In this document: positions 1-12,278 of the stretch, one piece after another
How the letters are laid out: the number at the start of each line of letters is the position of its first letter
Numbering within the stretch: position 1 is the first letter of the stretch
DNA from: Absidia repens
Taxonomy: Eukaryota; Mucoromycota; Mucoromycetes; Mucorales; Cunninghamellaceae
Length of the DNA stretch: 64,000 bases
Reading direction: 5' to 3'
Assembly: GCA_002105175.1 (NCBI GenBank)
Contig: MCGE01000009.1
Span: 620,001 to 684,000 of the forward strand
Position numbers and translations under genes: made by a program
Notes under the pieces: generated by a model
What the model was told of the DNA's origin: nothing
The model's database searches: none
Seen by the model: the letters and a program-made list of their open reading frames with translations, nothing else

Positions 1-1686
1 CGAAATACAAGTCGTTTATCGTTGAGAAGATTGGGGTTGTGCATAAAGGTGTCGTAGGTGATCTGGTGTTCGTCAAAAACGGAGGCGTTTTCTTTTTCGT
101 CTGAACCGAATGATGACAGGCCACACAAGCTCATTTCAATGCGATAAATGGTGCCGGGAACCAATTGATACTTCATTGAGGTGTCGTTGTCTTCCATTGT
201 CTGAGAGATTTCGGTAGCCTTGGTCGTATCCGTGTCAATCGAAGTCGTATCGTCGTCATCATGTTCATCATCTCCATCATCGACTTGATTTTCTGAACCA
301 TCGGTCATACTGCGGCGCGAGTTTCCCCATCCCCATAAGCCAGCAGGTGTGTTGCTATTGTTGTTTTCAAGTTCACCAGTCGTGTTGTCCAAATGAGTAT
401 CTTCTTGTGGAACATCGGGAGCAGCACGGTCCAAGTTGGTATTTTCTAACGCCGCCGACAATTCTGGATCCGTATTGTCGTCGTCCTCCCAACCACGTTT
501 GCCAGTTTTGTACCCAGCCATATCCAATACGATTGATTCATTGTGTCCATGAGCATCTTCCTTCTGTGCAGTCTGTGCAGTAGTTGCTGTAGTAGTAGTG
601 GTGGAAGTAGCAGTAACGTCCTCAGTGGTTGATTTGTGAAGTTGCTGTCCACCATTATCGTCTCGTTTTTGTACTGAGCGATGAGATACATCCAGAATCT
701 TGCTAAATATATCACCATTGGCGGGCCGGACAATAAATGTTTCCTTTGCAATAGTTGTTGTTGTAATAGCATCCGGAATTACACGTTCCAACAAGGTAGA
801 TCCATCGTCCATAGGATACACATCATTTTGGGGAGTAACAGTAGTGGTGTCCAAAGCCAGCTGATCCATAGAATGATTCAAAGGATCGGTAGTAGTACTG
901 GTTGTGGTGGCATAAGGTTCCATGTTGGTTACCACTTTGTCCATTTGTTCTTCAATGATCATTTTTGGTGATTGTAGTTCAGCAGGTAAAGGAAGTTTCA
1001 TATGTGTATCATGTTCTTCTTCGAATGGGTCCTTGCTGGCGTTATCCGATGATGGTGATTGTTTTTCTATATAAGGTTTTATAAACGTATCATCAGTTTC
1101 ATCGCCATTTTAGTTTTGACACTATAAAGATATATTTACCTTTGTCGTCACTTTTCGATTCACCAATATCCAAAAATGGAGGTTCCTAAGCAAAAATAAT
1201 AGCAGCAATGTAAGAGGAAGGCATTCACTTCGACATCCACTTACGCACAATCTCATCGCAGATAACTTACCTCATCCGTTTTGTTTTCATTGACAGCACC
1301 GACAATAGGAGACGTTTGGAATTCTTCAGGAACTTGATGATCGGTTTCAAATACAAAAAAGGATTCACCAGCTTCACCGACTTTCATCAAATAGGGCACC
1401 ACTTGACCATTGACCTTGATTTCGATCTATTTAGATTTCATTAGAAACAAGTTAGCATGGCAAAATAATGAATATAGCAATAAATATATATATATACCTT
1501 TTTTTCTTGTGGCATCAATAAAGACAATTTACCAAACCGTACATGAAACGGACTACAAGCTAAATCACCATCTTCTTGTTCCACCACCACAATGTCCACC
1601 GCACCACTCAGCGTCGCAGGGTTGATGTCATTGTAAAAACTGGAGACGGATGTAAAAAGACTTCCAAGTTTTCCAACATATTCCAT
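1..1686 (-). CDS. PAH1: Lipin / phosphatidate phosphatase PAH1 homologue, 5' part (truncated by window edge)
   Basis: Exons on the minus strand: 1498-1686, 1271-1426, 1140-1185 and 1066 to beyond position 1; all junctions keep frame. The start is the ATG at 1686, because it begins the lipin N-terminal signature (MEYVGKLGSLF..., INPATLSGAVDIVVVEQ, LACSPFHVRFGKLSLL, then GEAGESFFVFE after the first intron). The fourth exon is long, acidic and Ser/Thr-rich, and carries YKTGKRGW and, near the window edge, IEMSLCG...FDEHQITYDTF, which resembles the segment leading into the catalytic C-lip region. Family knowledge: Mg-dependent conversion of phosphatidate to diacylglycerol at ER/nuclear membrane. 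The HAD catalytic DxDxT motif lies outside the window, so activity cannot be checked. An upstream in-frame ATG at 1734 is possible but would add residues that do not fit the family. Confidence 0.92.
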
Positions 1687-1734
1687 AGTAAATTTGTTTC
1701 GTTTTTGTCTATGGATGGAAGGCGTGTGTTGCAA

Positions 1735-4373
1735 AGTAAATTATATGGACGAGTAATGATTTAAGTAATAGAAGGAAGAAAAAAAAAATGAAATAGGATC
1801 AATTTTTATCTTTTTGCGTGGATTTGAGAAAACTCCGCTACAACAAGAGTTTTTTTTTTTTTTCAAGGGCCGGGACAATCACATGAAGTGACAAATCGAG
1901 TTTTGCATATGGTAGGAGCGCCAAATGATAAAAATATATCTTTTATTGGAATTGCACCAGCTTTTCAATAAAAAACGCTTGGGTAACTATCAACTAATTT
2001 TTATTATGATCCAACAGTCTCTTCTATTTAGTCTATTTAGAAAAAAGGCTCATTTCGTCATCAACCATGTGTTTCTATAATCTCGTTTGGCAGATAATAT
2101 ATGTATTTTTCTTACATAGCACGGACCCATCGTAACGACGGGAAGCAGCGGTAAACCTTGAAATTACAATTCATTTCTGAAAACATTGATTGCTGGCTGT
2201 GAAATATCGTAATTCGAATAACGATATATATTTGAACACCATCTATTTTTGGTGTGAGGACTTGGGGGAGCATAGAGTGTTTGCAAAATTGGGTGAATCC
2301 CCGTATATAGGCGAGAAATAGTACCTTGACATATTACTGTAACGATAGAATAAACCAGGGGGAGCATTGCATTCTGGGTCTAGAGAGCTGAAATTGGTAT
2401 ATTGGAATGGTAGAGGATTAAACATAAACAAAGGAACCCGACCTTTCAATGACCTGTCAAGCTGGGGATTGGATTCAATAGGGTCTAGAAGGTGTGTAAA
2501 GTCATTCTACATCACTGACCAAAATAACCAATAGACTCCTACTTGTGACTCGATTAACTTCATATTCTTTTCTGAGTAAAAGATAATGAAAAAGCAAACG
2601 TATATTGTATAGACACCTAGCTTGCTCAAACAACCGCTTTTAGTATAATAACGAGCCAAGTCATACCCCTCGTTAAAAACATAAAATATAGACTAACAAT
2701 TCCCATTTTGCCCAATACCGCCATTGGTGGAGCCCTGAACACTGGCAAAACACAACAGAAACAAAAAAAAAAAAAAAAAAAAAAAATAGCCTAACGAAAA
2801 CTCTCAGGTGCAACCCATCCCAGAAACACGAAACAAAAACACTCTACTAGAGGTTTATTGGTGATTACATGATACAAATATAAAGAAACAGTTGTACAAA
2901 TGGAACTAATATACTGGGAATGGTCGACAAGGCGTTATAAAGACTATAAATGAGGGTTTTTTTTTTATCTCAGCATTACAACCGTCAACACTAATCTAAA
3001 GGGACGATGGCAAAAGGGATCTATAGTACAAGATATTATAGGAACTATTGGGACATGTTTTCATTGGAGCATTTAGAAAGAGACATATTTTATTCAGATG
3101 TAGATACAAGCTATGGACAAACTAACACTAAACTAAGCTAATGAAGACCCCAAAAAGCAGCTAATGGTAGTTCCAGATCTTAGATCCAAAATGAAAGGGC
3201 TTCCCCATGCATCTTGTGATCCCTGAGCTGAAAACGCTTTTAAACTAGTCCTAACACTAATCTAAGTCCATCATAACCCCATAGACGCCACAATTGTGAA
3301 GAATTGAAGAGAAAAGAGAGCGAAAAAATAAAAAATACACCGAAATATAAAAAAATTAAGTGCGCGGGATTTGAAATGTTTTCTGTGGTCCCTCGCCGCA
3401 CTGCAGTTCTCACTTCGATGAACCCCCCCTCCCGCAAATAAAGGTACGGTACTATAGGTCAGCTGTTTTACTAGACATAGCATGGTTCGGCTAAAAAAAG
3501 AATTATACAATTTTGTTTTCTCATTGATAACGTTACTGTGGACCCCTACTATATACTAGTCGTAAACTGAACTTTGCAATACTGTTTACACAGAATATTG
3601 TGACATTATTTATACGTCGACTGCTTGACATTTTCTGTACGCACACACTTCGTCAGGGCCATACTAGTGTCTTACAATGCTGTAAACCTGATTGAGGGTG
3701 AATAGTCTCAGTTTGTTCCACTGACTACCTCTTTTTTAAGTTCAAATGGCTGTGGAGGGTTGTTTCTACATATCTTTTCCATCACACATCTACAGTCGAG
3801 GATGACTTCATATCACGTGTTGTTCTAGGGTGAGCGCATACTTCATATTACTGGAGGCAACTACTACGTAAAGTAAGCAAAGAGTAAGATGCTGCTAATA
3901 AACAATGTGAATGAAAAAAAGCACGATACATTGTTTATTGAGACCCATGTAAAAAAAAAAGGTGCAAATAAGAAGCATTCAAGGCGTACAGTACCGTGTC
4001 ATTTTCATGAAGTTTGTCCTATTTCTGCGTCCAAGCACATCTCAAACTTTATATATTATTTCCCACCCCTGAAATAGATTGTATCCAAAACGCTATCATG
4101 TAATCACATCTCACCGACAAATCACTATGAGACGAAATTTCCGAAATATATTTTTGAATGAGAGAATATCTTTTTTATTGAAAGGAGTTATATACATGTA
4201 GAAGGGAGTTCAAAGATCATAAAAATAAAAAGGAAAAAAGATGCAAAACAACAATAGTAATGATAACAATAATAAAAAAAAATGATGGGATGATGGAGAG
4301 ATAAACAATATAAATAAATAAATAAAAAAGTAACCACGGTAAAAACTAAAACCACACACACACATACCCATAT
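1735..4373. other. Intergenic region, 2.6 kb, with one dispersed repeat
   Basis: No convincing gene. ORFs of 60-80 codons here lack splice context and recognisable motifs. An A run lies at about 2764-2786. The region from roughly 2995 to 3380 is a minus-oriented copy of the dispersed repeat (entered separately). The last ~250 nt before 4373 are A-rich and probably 3' UTR of the minus-strand gene that ends at 4374. Confidence 0.6.
2995..3380 (-). repeat. Dispersed repeat, type I, copy A
   Basis: The reverse complement carries the family core (GGGGAAgCCCTTTCATTTTGGATC, 3183-3210), the AATAAAATATGT motif (3083-3096), and the GATCCC...TTTTGCC tail (about 3005-3025). The head motif CAAATCCCGCGCAC lies at 3361-3376. 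Same order of blocks as copies at 15065-15480, 35615-36060 and 58640-59062. Boundaries are approximate. Confidence 0.75.
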
Positions 4374-5215
4374 CTATTTTTTGGTCTGCTTGACAGGTTC
4401 AGAACGACGGAATACCAAAGCGCTTGACCCAAATCGACCTGCACTTCGTTGAAGAACGGCATTTTCACGTTCGTTTGCCTTGCGGTGTAGTTTGCTATTG
4501 ACCATGTCGCGCAAATTTTTCCCTGTTTTGGCCACCTTGGGACGTTGGTTGAGTACCTTGACCGTGTATTCACCTACCTTGCGTCCTCGATCCGCCTTTT
4601 TCTGTTTCTTGCGTTGTTCCGCCAATTGCTGTTCCACCTGAGCCTCATACGCCGCTTGGACCTCCTCGAAATCGGCCATCGTCATATGTGTTCGCTTGCT
4701 GCCCACGGGTGTTGACTCGACCCATGTATCCAATATGTCTTGTGGTAATCGTTGACTCTTGCCCTCTTCCACTTGTTCATCATCCTCATCGTCAGATTCA
4801 GAATCACTGTCGCTCTTGGCTGAAGGTTGTTCCTGTTGCTTTTGTTGCTTTTTCAAATCACGTCGGCTGCCTTGCTTTTGTTGTTTCAGCTGAAGATCCC
4901 GTTGACGACGTTTTTCCTTGTCAGCCTTTGCCATGCTAATAAAGAAGAAAAGGAAAAGGCATTAGTTCATATGTTTTACGAGGATCCATACGGAGGGCCA
5001 CTGAGTTAACCCACTTACATGAGTGCAGCTTCCTTCTGTGCTTTGGCTTCCGAAGTGGCCTGATCACGAGATGATCGAATGGACACAGCTTCAGGCATGG
5101 CATCATCGTCCGAGTCCTCGTCCGAAGTATCGTGTGTTGTTTGGGTGGTTTTGGTGGGGGTGAGATCTTCATCAAAAGTAAACTCTTCGTCGGAATCAAA
5201 GGTGATTTTAGGCAT
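4374..5215 (-). CDS. UTP16/BUD21-like nucleolar protein (probable U3 snoRNA-associated)
   Basis: Two exons, 5019-5215 and 4374-4935, joined in frame (252 residues). The N-terminus is MPKITFDSDEEFTFDEDL followed by an acidic stretch and DAMPEAVSIRSS, a pattern typical of the U3_snoRNA_assoc family. The second exon is strongly charged: a KEKRRQRDLQLKQQKQ basic helix, SDSDSESDDEDDE, an EAQVEQQLAEQRKKQKK helix and a conserved-looking C-terminus (YTVKVLNQRPK...NLRDMVNSKLHRKANEREN...RRS). In yeast such proteins act in the SSU processome. Assignment rests on composition and the PEAVS motif, so it could be another nucleolar basic/acidic protein. A 29-nt coding-strand poly-T lies 31 nt upstream of the ATG. 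It is divergent from the UreD gene, 242 nt between start codons. Confidence 0.6.
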
Positions 5216-5242
5216 GGTGAGGGTATTATATGTTGAAAAAAA

Positions 5243-5276
<34 letters not shown>

Positions 5277-5457
5277 AAGAAAGTGTAAAGATGGGAGCGT
5301 GTGGCTTGCGTTCTAAAAAGGATGCTATCGGGAAAAAAATCCAAGATCGGGGTTTTTTTAACTTTGTCATCTTTCATTTTTGGTTGGTCCCCCCTTTTTT
5401 GCCTTATCTCACTGAATTTGCCACTCCTCTATTCTTTCTATCTTATTATTCATTTAA

Positions 5458-6513
5458 ATGATACAACGCTTCCCAACAACAGCGGCTGGTGAACCAGGAT
5501 CAGGCACCCTTGTATGCCAGTGCTACAATGATAAAACCAAGTTTTCTCGTATCCATGCCCAATACCCACTCAAATTCATCCCTACCCGCGGCCATGCCGA
5601 CCGGTTGGCTGTCGTCTATATGATCAGTTATGGCGGCGGCATTGTTAGTGGCGATCGCTTCAACATCTCTATTGAGGTCTTACCAAAGGCCATCTTGCTA
5701 CTGATGACCCAGGGAAACACCAAAGTCTTCAAGGATCGGATTCACCAACGTCAATGGATGACCTTACTGGCACAGAAAACGACCGATGCTTTGCAACGTA
5801 TTCTCAGCCCTGCTCCTCCACCAACACCAACACCTAGTAACAAGAACAGCAAGGAAATGGCGGAGGAAACATCCATTCAAACCATCACCACCCAAGTTTC
5901 CTCCAATGGTACCTGTCTTATTTTACCTGACCCTGTCACCTCATTCAAGCACTCATCATTCACATCACGGCAACTGATCCACCTGGAAGATGACTCGGCA
6001 CAACTCGTTTTACTGGACTGGTTTACTAGTGGACGACATACGCGGGGTGAAAACTGGGCTTTCAATTTTTATGCCAGCAGGATCGATATTCGTGTCAAAC
6101 GACGCTTGGTCATCAAGGATCATATGGTATTGGAAGACGACCCTGCTAGCGGCAACGGTGGTGCTGCTGGAGGAGGGGATACTTCGTATGCGGCCAAGTT
6201 ACGACCTTATACTTGTTTTGCTACTCTGATCATCATCGCCCGTGCCTCTTCTTCAGAATCAGCGGCATCATTGTATCAATCTATTGAATCCATTTTGGCC
6301 AAAGCGGAAGACATGCGTATGTATCCACACGCTTTGAAAGAGCAACGCGATTTGTTATGGTCGGTCAGCCCTTGTCTCGATCAACGCGGTGTATTGATTC
6401 GAATTGCTGGGATGACCACGGAAATGGTACGGGATTTTGTCAAGGACGAATGCTTAGGTCAAGGGCTCAAGGATATCGTTGGTGAAGGCATGTTTGGCAA
6501 GATTTTGATGTAG
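5458..6513 (+). CDS. ureD: Urease accessory protein UreD/UreH
   Basis: Single uninterrupted exon of 351 residues, one of the few intronless genes here. The N-terminal half has the UreD pattern GTLVCQCYNDKTKFSRIHAQYPLKFIP, then VVYMISYGGGIVSGDRF with the family glycine/aspartate motif, then LLLMTQGNTKVFK. The middle holds a low-complexity insert (PAPPPTPTPSN, 118-135), followed by LILPDPVTSFKHSSFTSRQLIHLE and WFTSGRHTRGENWAFNFYASRIDI. Family role: UreD binds apo-urease and, with UreF and UreG, helps deliver Ni to the active site. No urease, ureF or ureG lies in this window, as is normal for fungi where these genes are scattered. It may share a bidirectional promoter with the upstream divergent gene. 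Confidence 0.93.
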   Translation: MIQRFPTTAAGEPGSGTLVCQCYNDKTKFSRIHAQYPLKFIPTRGHADRLAVVYMISYGGGIVSGDRFNISIEVLPKAILLLMTQGNTKVFKDRIHQRQWMTLLAQKTTDALQRILSPAPPPTPTPSNKNSKEMAEETSIQTITTQVSSNGTCLILPDPVTSFKHSSFTSRQLIHLEDDSAQLVLLDWFTSGRHTRGENWAFNFYASRIDIRVKRRLVIKDHMVLEDDPASGNGGAAGGGDTSYAAKLRPYTCFATLIIIARASSSESAASLYQSIESILAKAEDMRMYPHALKEQRDLLWSVSPCLDQRGVLIRIAGMTTEMVRDFVKDECLGQGLKDIVGEGMFGKILM

Positions 6514-6850
6514 TTTATTTTTTTTTTTTTTTTTCTATCATTAGCGAAAACAACCAAACAAACACACATATACACATACACTTATACATATAGTATATAT
6601 AAATAGTCACCCCCTTTCTGTTTTTTTATGATATCATCACTAGAATTAGCTTTTTTTTTTTATTGATTTTGAATGCTACTACTACTAATACTATACTACT
6701 AATACTAATAAAGATAAAACTTATACAAATATCTATTCTAATCAAATATGAATGTCAATGAATGCAGTGTCTTTGAATGATTGTATGCCGATAAATGGGG
6801 AATGAAAGGGAGGGGTATAGGGGATAGATAGGAAGGGCGAAAGATATCGA
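6514..6850. other. Convergent 3' intergenic region
   Basis: Between the stop of UreD and the stop of the DHHC gene. T-rich, with several AATAAA-like hexamers on both strands (for example around 6707), consistent with the two 3' UTRs meeting. No gene seen. Confidence 0.6.
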
Positions 6851-8633
6851 TCATGGTGTATCAGGGTACTTGCGTCGACGCAGATGACTAGAAAAAAAAA
6901 AGGTCTTCAATGAATATGTCTTTTTTTTTTTTTTTGGATTGTTGATCTTTATTTTATTTTACCTTTTTGGTTGGGGACGACAAAGAATGTGGATGATATT
7001 CATTATGGGGCTTGTCATAGCATAAGGATTTGGTTGTGGTACATCATCCCAAAGCGTGAACCGTAACTAAGCAAACAAATATTACAGCTATCAAACATTG
7101 CCCAAATAGATGACCGTCGTCGTTTGTAACATTTAGTTTTTTTTATCTTTTTACCTTTTCGTGTGTGGTCAACCCTTTCCAAATCAGATGACAATGATAC
7201 AAGGTTAACCCCCCTACCATCCATAAGAGAAAAAATCCTACAATGGCAAGCACAAAACTTACGGGAGCGGTTTGGAAGACTAGGTCAAAATTGATGTCTG
7301 GTTGTATACGCTGCGCAGCCATCAAAAGATGCACCACAGTAAACACAATAATATAGATCGCCATGATAGAGCATGTCACAATGAATGTGAAAAAAGGACG
7401 GTAATTCCGCTTGCCAATACAATTGTTGAGCCAAATACAATGATGATCTTCGTTTTCTATATAAAAGAAGAGAAGGAGTCAGTCAATGAATAGGTGAAAA
7501 TTGGAAGTCCACAAATTAAAAAAAAAAAAAAAGATGCCAGCTACTTACCAACACAGTTATTACATTGTCGACAATGACTAGCCCTCGGAGGACGATAAAT
7601 ATGACATGTTGTGCAATACTTGAGATACCACGTCTTATCCTTAATTGTGACGTACCGATCCGCGGGCATAGGCTGGCGTGTGGATATAGATGACTGATCA
7701 TCGAAGAACGGGTCAAGGCCACGAGGGAGTACCTTTTATATTTGATTATAGTAATAATAAAAAAGAGAGCGGGGGGGCGGATGAGCTTCCTACATTGTTC
7801 CCGTCACTCTACAAAAAAAAAAAAAAAAGACACTTACACCAGGATCTGTCCATGAGGCTTTCAGCATGGATGCCACAGCAAGAAGAAACATATACGCAAA
7901 CATCAATGGAATCATCGGATGAATATTGGACCATAGGAAAGGGCACCTAAACGAAAAAGAAAAAAAGAAGTGACTGATGTTAGTAAATATATACCTTACA
8001 TAACTAAACAACAGGGGGATGTTTTTGAACTTGCGTAAAAATACCAAACAAGATGCTAGGAGCAACAACCAGCACACACGTTATGAAAAACGTCCAATAG
8101 GTCCTATTGGTCATCAGCCGCCCGTCGCAAAAAAAGATATAGTTGCCTGGAAACGAATGATAATTGCGCTGACGACGTCGCTGAGGGTGATGATGGTCGT
8201 CGATATCCTCTTCTGCGAGTTCGGTGATGAATTCAGTGGTGGGGCATGGCGTATCAAGCGCTTGACGGGATGATTTCTCATGGTGGTCCCTTGGTTGTTT
8301 CACTAGTATTGCAGAAGCGGACGTGTCGGAGGTGCTGACGGAAGAGACAATGTTCAAGTCAGATGAGGATGGTGATTGACAAGTGGTAGGCGGTGGCGAC
8401 ATTGGTACTGTTATATGTGACTCTGGCATAGCTTTGAAATCAAATTGTTCAATGGACGAGATGGGTCGAGGTGTTTTCCTTACAAGCATATAAGTGGAAG
8501 GCCGTGGTGATGGTGGTGAAGAATGACGGTTGCCCTTCGCTAGCAAAGAATGGGTAGTAGTCATGGTTGGTGTTGCCGGAGTAACAGTACCGAAAGAGCA
8601 ATGTTCAAATTTGTTGTCAATAGCGGGTGACAT
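6851..8633 (-). CDS. Erf2-type DHHC palmitoyltransferase
   Basis: Six exons: 8035-8633, 7838-7946, 7549-7732, 7155-7456, 6963-7066, 6851-6887 (444 residues, all phases agree). A disordered Ser/Pro-rich N-terminus (1-170) precedes NYHSFPGNYIFFCDGRLMT and TM1-TM2 (about 188-232). Next comes SWTDPGVLPRG, the Cys-rich domain YCTTCHIYRPPRASHC, and the catalytic DHHCIWLNNCIGKRNYR, followed by TM3-TM4. The C-terminus has NPYAMTSPIMNIIHILCRPQPK, typical of fungal Erf2. Family role: palmitoylation of Ras-like substrates at ER/Golgi. Intron 1 must use a GC donor (GCAAGT at 8034-8029); this restores FGIFT-CPFLWSNIHP, whereas GT donors break the frame. The start at 8633 was chosen because upstream codons are a poly-T-derived Phe run. 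Confidence 0.93.
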
Positions 8634-8672
8634 AGAGAACAAAGAGAAAGAAAGAAAGAACAAGAGAGAAAG

Positions 8673-8704
<32 letters not shown>

Positions 8705-9987
8705 GGAGTTTATGTGTCACTTTAAAAAAGGATCATCTGCCCCCTCCCCTTTCCCTCATTTTTTTTTTATTGAATCACATGGTCGCGCGCTTTTTGACAA
8801 GGAGCAACGAGAAAAGGTTGCTGATGATCTCGCTACTCAAAGATATACAGTAAAGTACAGTAATGTACAGTACATACAACGAGTCGTGCTCATTGCAACT
8901 GTATGTAGCTGATATATGAATTTCAGGGGTTAGCGGCATTTCAATATTGACAGTATTGCGTCCAACTGCATTGTAATCACTGGTTGGCATGATAAAAATG
9001 AATACATATTAACACACAAAATTTATATACATTAAGTGTTGTAGTTGAATGAAGGCTTTGCCTATATTATATACTCCACTACGGACATTGTCTGTCTGGA
9101 TTCGACTCTTAGTATCCGTATCATTTTTGTTGATGCGAGAAAGATAGGTCATGATTAATTTAGGTACTAACAACGTAAAATATGTGCCATTCATATTGAA
9201 TATATACAAAACGAACTTGCTTAGATTCACGATCCAATAGACAAGCTGAGCTGGAAGTTAAGGCCAGACATAATAAAATAAGGTTTTGTCGCTGACCGTG
9301 CCTACTTCTCTGGGATTCAATTATTAGTGGCACAATGGGAGGGATCGCCGGAAGCTGGCGCGGCAAGAAGTGTTCTGTGACATATTCTTGCCAACCATTA
9401 AAAACGATCTTGTTCGCATCTTGATTCGTTGAAGAAAATTCTATTATATATACTATTCCCGTATGATGGTTACTTTCACGTGATATCACTACTGAAGAAA
9501 AAAATGTATTTGCGTACCTCTTGTTTCGATAATGTTTGGTTGTGACTTTTTTTGGCAGGACATTATATCATCCAGGAGAGATCAAATGAATTTTTCTTTT
9601 CTTTGGCAAGCTTGCGTATAGAATGTTGACAAGGTTCTCATTTGATGGTACATAATGATGCAGGAGTATTATGTATCAAAAAATGATTTATGGATGTAAT
9701 CATGACTTATATGTCATTTCAACACAATAGCAAAGGTATCATCCACCATCAACATGAAAAAAAGGAGTTAATTATTTTTTTTTGCCACTAGGATTTAGTT
9801 CAAATCCCGATCGTCACACCAAGTACATAGACACGCATTTTTGGTGGTGATTTTGGTTGGATGCTTCGCGGCTTAGCTTTGATTGACTCTCGATCACTTT
9901 CAATATCTTTCTTTCTTTTCTAATTTTCTTTTTTCTTTATTTTACTTTTTTTTTGTGTTGGTTTTTCTTTCTACGAAATATATTATT
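8634..9987. other. Intergenic region with poly-A/T tract and a GTACAG palindrome
   Basis: A 28-nt A run (8673-8700) is the coding-strand poly-T upstream of the DHHC gene. Positions 8855-8873 contain a repeated GTACAGTA motif. A minus-strand ORF at 9160-9489 (109 codons) is listed separately with low confidence. The 9900-9980 segment is T/CT-rich and probably the 5' UTR/promoter of the gene starting at 9988. Confidence 0.55.
9160..9489 (-). CDS. Unrecognised short ORF, doubtful
   Basis: 109-codon ORF starting MISRESNHHTG. Its first ~75 residues are not low-complexity and include GWQEYVTEHFLPRQLPAIPP; the remainder is hydrophobic. I recognise no family. It has no clear intron, promoter tract or conserved motif, so it may be chance in AT-rich intergenic DNA or one exon of an unseen gene. 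Confidence 0.15.
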   Translation of the reverse strand: MISRESNHHTGIVYIIEFSSTNQDANKIVFNGWQEYVTEHFLPRQLPAIPPIVPLIIESQRSRHGQRQNLILLCLALTSSSACLLDRESKQVRFVYIQYEWHIFYVVST

Positions 9988-11970
9988 ATGCATTTCATAG
10001 TAGAAGCTTGGCGCCAGAAGGTAAGTTACTAGTTGATGATAATGATTATTACGTAATGATTGTAGTTTAACTGGACTAAATAATATTTATCCTGTATTAT
10101 TCAGCCTTTAGAGAAAAGAGGGATGACAATTAGTCGAGGAATTCTCAGTACCTTGATGGCTCTGGCCTTTTTGAGTTATTGTGGATATCTAATAAATCAG
10201 GTACAGTCGGCAATTTAATTAAAAATAAATTCAAATAATATATCCAAGCACTTGTTTTTTTTTTACTCACTTTTTCTTGTCATTGTTTCACAACCACAAA
10301 GCTCGTTACCGACCGACGCCTTTTACTCACCATCAGCGAACAAATACCCGAAACAGGTTACCCAGCCCCTGATGTTGAATCGTGCTCACAAAAGTCACCC
10401 TTTACAATTGTCAAATGCACACTTGTCAGCATGAATTGGACCAGTACGGATATTCCTGGCTGTACCCCGTATATTATTGAAGGAAGTCAAGATGACCCCA
10501 CCACACATTGCAAAGTATTCACGGCCAGAAACCATCCTCTACAATTCCGCATCAATGGCAGTGATGAAACCAGTATTCAGCGAGTGGATATTTATTGGAA
10601 AGTCGACAATGTAACGGCTTTTGAATCAGTTACTTTAGCCATCCCCACCTTGGCCATTCAGTTTTATGCTGCTTCGTTTAGTCCATGGCGTCAATCAGAC
10701 ATTGCAAAAATACCACAACAGGTAAACAATGAAAAGGTGGAAGTGGTACATGTGTTGTTATTGATCGACCTTCACCTTTTGTTGTATTTAGCAAAACGCG
10801 CTCGATGCAGCAAAACAAGGCAAATTCCGTGCAACCACGCTACAAAATCATACTACCAACATTTACTTTACGCCTAACAAGTACCGTGCGATTCCTCCTA
10901 GTGATGGAAACTCTCTTTTTGGCCTGGTAAGTGGTAGAACAAACATATTTATGTATGTAGTAAATCCAGAAATGTATTTATTTTCTCTTTTCTCTAGACT
11001 GGCAACTATGTTGATATTGAATCCCTTGCAACTATACAACACAATTGGCCATTACATCCTAGTGCAGCAATATCATCAGGGGTAAGGAGGGAGGGGGGTC
11101 ATGAGATGGATGAAAACGATCATTGATCTTATATTTATTATATCATACATATAGGAATACCATGGCTTTTACACCTTTCAATTAGCAACACCGACCATAG
11201 ACGTTAGGGTAATACATATTATTATTTTAAAAAGTCAGAAATGCGTACAAGTTGACAAGTGGAAATTAACTTTTTTTTTTTTTTTGTATATGTGTACATA
11301 TATACAGCAAGAACAACGTCAACATACCATTTTATCAGCCTTGGCACTAGCAGGTGGGGCGTACGGGATTTTGGTGACGTTATTTATTGCCATCTATGGG
11401 ACTCCAAGAATCTCAGCATTTGGGTTTATTCACCATGTAGATAATTGGTGCGGACGTTGCAAGATGAAATGGAATGGGACCAACAACACCGACCCAACTG
11501 CTACCATCCCCGGTCACCCCCATCACCAACCTCCTGCGCCTCCTTACAAAAAATTCCCACCTTCGGATGAGGAGGATACGCGCTCGTCGCATTCGTCTTT
11601 GGAACATCTTACTCGCATGGATGACGACCCACCATCAGCAACAACAGCAGCAACAGCAAACGCAGCAGCAGCAGCCGCAGCTTCAAGAGCGATGGCAGCT
11701 GACAAACGGTTTTCGGAATCAGGTCTTCAACCCGCAGGAACTAGTGCATCATTGGAAGATCGTATGGACTATTTGGAAGGCATCTTGCGTGAATACTTCG
11801 TCAATGTGGATTACTTGGATGGCTTACGACATCGGCGTATGGCGGTCAAAGGCGCAACCACCCCAGCACACCAACGGAATGACCATACTCGAACAGCGGC
11901 GCCTCCCGTTCCACAACAGCATCAGGATACTGTAGATTACGATTATTCCATCGCTTTACGGAATATTTGA
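9988..11970 (+). CDS. Uncharacterised two-pass membrane protein with extracytosolic domain (paralogue 1)
   Basis: Seven exons: 9988-10020, 10105-10200, 10302-10721, 10792-10926, 10998-11081, 11155-11208, 11308-11970 (494 residues, all phases agree). A short cytosolic MHFIVEAWRQK segment precedes TM1 (about 22-41, GILSTLMALAFLSYCGYLI). A domain of ~230 residues follows, with ETGYPAPDVESC, paired cysteines and NxS/T sites (NWT, NGS, NVT, NHT), suggesting a lumenal or exterior location. TM2 is at about 283-305 (LSALALAGGAYGILVTLFIAIYG), then GTPRISAFG, a Pro/His/Ala-rich linker with polyAla, and a predicted coiled helix LEDRMDYLEGILREYFV (about 422-450). I do not recognise the family. A second copy at 32027-34142 shares all six intron positions. 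Function unknown. Confidence 0.85.
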
Positions 11971-12278
11971 TAGGGTAGCTATAGATATATATTATTACTA
12001 TTATTATTGGCATGCAACAGAAACATTTAATGAATAAAATTTGAAGATACCTCACACTTTTTCATTTGCGTTTGTCTTCTATAAGATGGGGGGGTACATC
12101 AATTTGTTAGGGCGATAGGAAACAGATGAAGACAATCTTGACACACTGGCATTATCTCCTTTTTTTATTATTGTTATTATTTCGCTGATATGGTATCGTT
12201 TAAAATAGTTGTGATAGAATCAATGGTACAGGAACGGATTTCTTCCATTAGACTTAGTTTCCGATCGATCTGCTTTCT

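Noticed and set aside
3889..4077. Small Lys/His-rich ORF in the first intergenic region
   Set aside because: Composition follows local A-rich sequence; no conserved motif, intron or start context.
5015..5377. Long N-terminal extension of the UTP16-like protein with Phe run
   Set aside because: The extension is translation of a poly-T tract in the probable 5' UTR; the MPKITFDSDEE start after it fits a family N-terminus.
9785..9820. tRNA-like TTCAAATCCCG followed by CACACCA
   Set aside because: The flanking bases do not form a T stem of five pairs around the loop and no acceptor, D or anticodon arms can be drawn upstream; more likely a relative of the repeat head motif.
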